64,000 nt of DNA, taken from contig JAGLGN010000005.1 in assembly GCA_023144005.1 (NCBI GenBank), positions 90,749-154,748 on the forward strand, given 5' to 3'. The notes beneath the pieces are model-generated. The model saw nothing but the letters and a program-made list of their open reading frames with translations, did not search any database and had not been told where the DNA came from. This stretch comes from a bacterium. Its GTDB lineage: Bacteria > AUK180. The position numbers were made by a program, and so were the translations under genes. Below are positions 61,013 through 64,000 of the stretch, one piece after another; the first letter of the stretch is position 1, and the number at the start of each line of letters is the position of its first letter.

Positions 61013-62016
61013 TGCTTGTTCTGGGCATTGAATCATCCTGCGATGAGACCGCATTATCCATCGTCCGGGACGGAGTTGAGATATTGGCGGATTCCAGGGA
61101 ATTCCAGGACGAGATACACGCGCCGTTCGGAGGTGTCGTACCTGAATTCGCGGCGAGACATCATGCGGAAAAGATCTTTATTCTTTTCAAAAGAACGCTT
61201 GAAAAAGCAAATATCGAAGCGGATAAAATAGACGCGATCGGGGTCACAAATGGCCCTGGGCTTGTGGGGTCGCTACTTGTGGGATTCATGTTCGCGCGGG
61301 GATTATCGATCGGATTATCCAAACCATTGATACCAGTCAATCATATTCTCGCTCATCTTTATATGCCTTCGATGATCTTTCCCAAGGAGATACTCTACCC
61401 CCATTATGCAATTCTGATATCAGGCGGACACACATTTCTTATCCGGGCGGACTCAATCCTTGATTATGAGATACTTGCAAAGACCCGTGATGATGCCATC
61501 GGGGAGGCTTTTGACAAGATCGCCTTCTCTATGGGATTGGGATACCCGGGCGGAAAGGCCATCGACAAGAGAGCTTTTAGCGGTGATTGCGACCGGATCG
61601 CATTCCCTATCACCAGATTTAAAGAAGATACCCTGGACTTCTCATTCAGCGGATTGAAGACAGCCACTTTGGAGATGATCCGGTCAAAAAAATATGACGG
61701 ACAGGAGAAGGATTTCCTGGCTTCCTTTCAGAAGGCAGCATTCGACATCGTACTTAACTCCGTAAATAAACTGAACAAGGAAAAGCCCTTGGGCCAGATC
61801 GTTTTTGGAGGCGGAGTGGCGGCGAATTCCTTTTTACGCGATTATGCTCATTCCAAGATAAAGGACAAGGGTGTAAAATTATTCTTTCCCCCATTGGAAT
61901 ACTGTACCGACAACGGAGCGATGGTAGCCGGACTGGCTTATCATCTTTGGAGATCCGGAAAAGAATTCAAGGATCAGGATGTTTTCTCAAGATCAGATTT
62001 TAGAAAAACTTACTGA
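61012..62016 (+). CDS. tsaD: tRNA threonylcarbamoyladenosine biosynthesis protein TsaD
   Basis: Transfers the threonylcarbamoyl group to A37 of ANN-decoding tRNAs with TsaB and TsaE. The 334-residue ASKHA protein has VLGIESSCDETALSIV, PEFAARHHAEK and NHILAHLY (metal histidines), AILISGGHTFL, GLGYPGGKAIDK, FGGGVAANSFLR and YCTDNGAMVAG. The ATG at 61012 (TGATG overlap with the previous stop, GAGGAGG 4 nt upstream) is preferred to the TTG in the track. Confidence 0.97.
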   Translation: MLVLGIESSCDETALSIVRDGVEILADSREFQDEIHAPFGGVVPEFAARHHAEKIFILFKRTLEKANIEADKIDAIGVTNGPGLVGSLLVGFMFARGLSIGLSKPLIPVNHILAHLYMPSMIFPKEILYPHYAILISGGHTFLIRADSILDYEILAKTRDDAIGEAFDKIAFSMGLGYPGGKAIDKRAFSGDCDRIAFPITRFKEDTLDFSFSGLKTATLEMIRSKKYDGQEKDFLASFQKAAFDIVLNSVNKLNKEKPLGQIVFGGGVAANSFLRDYAHSKIKDKGVKLFFPPLEYCTDNGAMVAGLAYHLWRSGKEFKDQDVFSRSDFRKTY

Positions 62017-62908
62017 GCCGATAATAGCGCCACTGTCGGGATACACTTCTCTACCATTCAGAGAACTTCTGAGACAAAACGGCTTCACCGGCCTGTACTT
62101 CCCGGAAATGATCAATCCCTTCGAGATAGCGCGGGGTAAATTCGACAAGACCTTTTCATTCAAAGAAGATCAGCCATATGGTATCCAATTATTCGGCGGA
62201 TTTCAAAAGGGCATCTTTCAAGAGGCAATACACATACTCCTGAAAAAGGCCGACCCCGTTCTACTCGACCTTAATATGGGGTGTCCCGTAAAAAAGATCC
62301 TGAAAACCGGGGGCGGGGTCAAGCTCTTAGAGAGGAAGGATGACGCGAAAGCAATATTGGAAGATATACGCAAGGTGTGGAAAGGTCCGTTGAGCATCAA
62401 AACGAGGATCGGGTTCACTCTGAACGATATTGAGGAAACTGTATCATTTTTAAAAGAGCTCCAGGTATTTGACCTCACTTTTATCACGGTGCATTTCCGT
62501 ACGGTGGCGGAAGGATTCTCACCGCCGCCGCATTGGGAACTCTATAAGCAATTCAAAGATCAGCTGGATGTCCCGCTGATTCTGAACGGTGGTATTTATT
62601 CCGTTGCTCATATCCGTGAGATCAAGGAAAAAATTTCCCCGGACGGCATCATGCTGGCACGGGGTATATTGATGAACCCTCTTCTTTTCAAGGAGAAGAC
62701 GCCCTCATTGAATGAAAAGATCGATATGGCGAAATTCTTTATCAAGAAATATTCAGAAATTTATGGAGAAAGGCGACTCCATGAGATCCGTAAATTCATG
62801 GTATTTCTTTTCAAGGGGGAGATTTATTCAAAAGCGCTCAAGGAGAAACTTTTCTCCTCGACCAATCTCGAAGAATACCTGGAAAGCTTTACCTTTTACC
62901 GGATGTAA
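61979..62908 (+). CDS. dus: tRNA-dihydrouridine synthase
   Basis: A 309-residue FMN-dependent TIM barrel that reduces uridines in tRNA D-loops. Start APLSGYTSLPFREL, catalytic cysteine in LDLNMGCPVKKILKTGGG, HFRT where most members have HGRT, and LNGGIYS plus GIMLARGILMNPLLF. It overlaps tsaD by 38 nt. The particular Dus subtype is not decided. Confidence 0.92.
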   Translation: MFSQDQILEKLTEPIIAPLSGYTSLPFRELLRQNGFTGLYFPEMINPFEIARGKFDKTFSFKEDQPYGIQLFGGFQKGIFQEAIHILLKKADPVLLDLNMGCPVKKILKTGGGVKLLERKDDAKAILEDIRKVWKGPLSIKTRIGFTLNDIEETVSFLKELQVFDLTFITVHFRTVAEGFSPPPHWELYKQFKDQLDVPLILNGGIYSVAHIREIKEKISPDGIMLARGILMNPLLFKEKTPSLNEKIDMAKFFIKKYSEIYGERRLHEIRKFMVFLFKGEIYSKALKEKLFSSTNLEEYLESFTFYRM

Positions 62909-62940
62909 CCTTTTTGCGCGCAAATGCGTTGTAATAGTAT

Positions 62941-63462
62941 ATGGAAGAACAGGAAGCAGTAGCCCTTATTAAAAAAGGCAATATGATGGGATTCGATCAT
63001 ATATACAAGGAGTATTCCGGAAGGATATACGGCTATTTGATACGAATGGTGGGAAAGCCCTCAGAAGCTGAGGACCTTACATCAGAGGTTTTCTTCAGAT
63101 TTTATAAAGGGATCGGGAAATACAAAGACAGGGGAATGCTCAGTTCGTTCATTTACAGGATAGCCCATAATGCGGCGATGGACCACTTCAGAAAATCAAA
63201 AGGGATCATTTTGTCATACGATGATAATATTCAAAGCAACAAGGGAAAAAAAGAAGAAAGTCCGTATTCGGAAGAAGAAAAAATGATGCTGAAGGCGGGA
63301 ATGTCACGGCTGTCGGCAAAGGACAGAGAGTTATTGATCATGTTCTATATATCCGGATTGTCGATCAAAGAGATAGCCGGATCATTAGGGAAAAGCGTGA
63401 CTGCGGTAAAGGTCTCTTTGAAAAGAGCGAGAGACAGATTAAAGATGGAGGTACCGGTATGA
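62941..63462 (+). CDS. ECF-type sigma-70 factor
   Basis: A 173-residue sigma factor with region 2 (FDHIYKEYSGRIYGYLIRMV, SEAEDLTSEVFFRFYKG, IYRIAHNAAMDHFRK) and region 4 (LSAKDRELLIMFYISGLSIK, EIAGSLGKSVTAVKVSLKRA). No region 1 or 3, as in group 4 sigma factors. There is no clear ribosome site. Its stop overlaps the next gene (ATGA), the usual sigma/anti-sigma arrangement. Confidence 0.92.
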   Translation: MEEQEAVALIKKGNMMGFDHIYKEYSGRIYGYLIRMVGKPSEAEDLTSEVFFRFYKGIGKYKDRGMLSSFIYRIAHNAAMDHFRKSKGIILSYDDNIQSNKGKKEESPYSEEEKMMLKAGMSRLSAKDRELLIMFYISGLSIKEIAGSLGKSVTAVKVSLKRARDRLKMEVPV

Positions 63463-63788
63463 AAAGAGAAGATATTATCTTCACTAATGAAAGAGAAAGA
63501 AGGGTTTATCTAATGAGCATTGAGAAGATATTGAATTTCAAGGACAGCAAAGTTAAAAGATCCTCTATGATCACATCCATAGCCAGCGCCGTGGCATTTC
63601 TATCTCTTGTATTCACGCTGTTCTTCGCTACCGGTGTTATACCGGGGCGGCATGTAGAGGACAGTACACAGAATAATTATGTGGAATACGATGTTGAATT
63701 TTCTGAACGATACGCGGAATTTTTCTCGCTCACGGAAAGTAGTGATACATCCGATGTTTACGGAGAGCTTTTTTCAAACGGATCCTGA
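63459..63788 (+). CDS. Putative membrane anti-sigma partner
   Basis: A 109-residue protein with about 40 cytoplasmic residues, one membrane segment (ITSIASAVAFLSLVFTLFFA) and an acidic periplasmic tail. No zinc anti-sigma HxxxCxxC motif is present, so the role is inferred from its 4-nt overlap with the ECF sigma gene and its topology. No known family recognised. Confidence 0.6.
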   Translation: MKREDIIFTNERERRVYLMSIEKILNFKDSKVKRSSMITSIASAVAFLSLVFTLFFATGVIPGRHVEDSTQNNYVEYDVEFSERYAEFFSLTESSDTSDVYGELFSNGS

Positions 63789-63797
63789 GGCATTAAG

Positions 63798-63967
63798 AAG
63801 TGTGAAGTCTGAAGAGTAAAGTGAAGAGAATAAAACAATATCCACACCCGTAAGCGAAAAATCAATATTTCGTCTATTTTATTAAAATCAATAGCTAAAA
63901 TATATAGAACGCCGGAGCGTAGTAGGATATGGGACATGTCGTACGCCGCAGGCGTTCGTCTGTCCCG
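63798..63967 (-). repeat. Dispersed intergenic element, copy C (reverse), with hairpin
   Basis: Read on the minus strand: a hairpin with GGGACA...TGTCCC ends (plus 63931-63966, about 14 paired bases, loop GCA), TGTCCCATATCCTACTACGC, CTCCGGCGTTCTATATATTT, then the core variant TTTTTCGCTTACGGGTGTGG and a short tail TCTTCAGACTTCACACTTCT. It starts 10 nt after the anti-sigma gene. The last 30 nt of the window hold a TTGACA that may begin the next promoter. Confidence 0.7.
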
Positions 63968-64000
63968 ATGTAAAAGTTCCAAGCAAAGAGTTGACAGGAA

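Overview
The window reads as a chromosomal segment of an uncultured Gram-negative bacterium, probably from an FCB-like or neighbouring candidate phylum. It has an LPS outer membrane (LptB, an LptC-like lipoprotein, KdsC), a PorV-like outer-membrane protein and two large secreted proteins with FlgD-like/type IX-type C-terminal sorting domains. It also has PBP2/RodA and FtsEX wall machinery, an anaerobic class III ribonucleotide reductase and many TPR proteins. No rRNA, tRNA, transposase or CRISPR array was seen, so the placement rests on gene content alone.

Layout. 1-2.9 kb (+): three overlapping glycosyltransferase genes, the first cut by the window edge, for a surface glycan. 2.9-4.2 kb (-): a one-pass membrane protein with a long acidic linker. 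4.2-19.3 kb (-): one tightly overlapping run, MBL hydrolase-accD-folC-sugar ABC ATPase-kdsC-lptC-lptB-rpoN-hpf-hprK-EIIA-EIIB-GH57-EIIC-EIID-HPr-EI. It joins lipid, folate and LPS genes to sigma-54, ribosome hibernation and a complete mannose-family PTS with a glucan enzyme in the middle. 19.7-26.8 kb (-): lysS-TPR-mrdA-rodA-trmH-dapF. 27.0-30.3 kb (+): a TetR-controlled redox operon (DUF2141, flavodoxin/ferredoxin, double flavodoxin). 30.4-42.7 kb: surface and secreted proteins (13-repeat beta-helix protein, outer-membrane proteins), two convergent TPR genes, rdgB and rsmG. 43.0-48.1 kb: CoA-disulfide-reductase-like enzyme with xpt, divergent from nrdDG, whose promoter carries two NrdR-like boxes. 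48.1-49.5 kb: a LURP-one/Tubby-like protein and a HAD phosphatase. 49.5-54.6 kb: an AT-rich accessory island with features of a defence locus (OLD-like ATPase-TOPRIM protein, PIN nuclease, small membrane proteins and a 29-codon relic-like ORF), bracketed by a short repeat. 55.1-62.9 kb (+): cupin-ftsE-ftsX-envC-ctpA-polysaccharide deacetylase-tsaD-dus. 62.9-63.8 kb (+): an ECF sigma factor with a putative membrane anti-sigma partner.

Most promoters recognised are sigma-70-like with an exact 17-bp spacer and a -10 of TATAAT or TAAAAT. Two of them sit so close to the start codon that the mRNAs should be leaderless.

The most unusual non-coding signal is a dispersed intergenic element (copies near 19.5, 42.9, 48.1, 54.8 and 63.9 kb). 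It has a hairpin in two copies, a conserved head and core, and a tail built from a small vocabulary of short words. At two gene ends the tail supplies the stop codon of the neighbouring gene.
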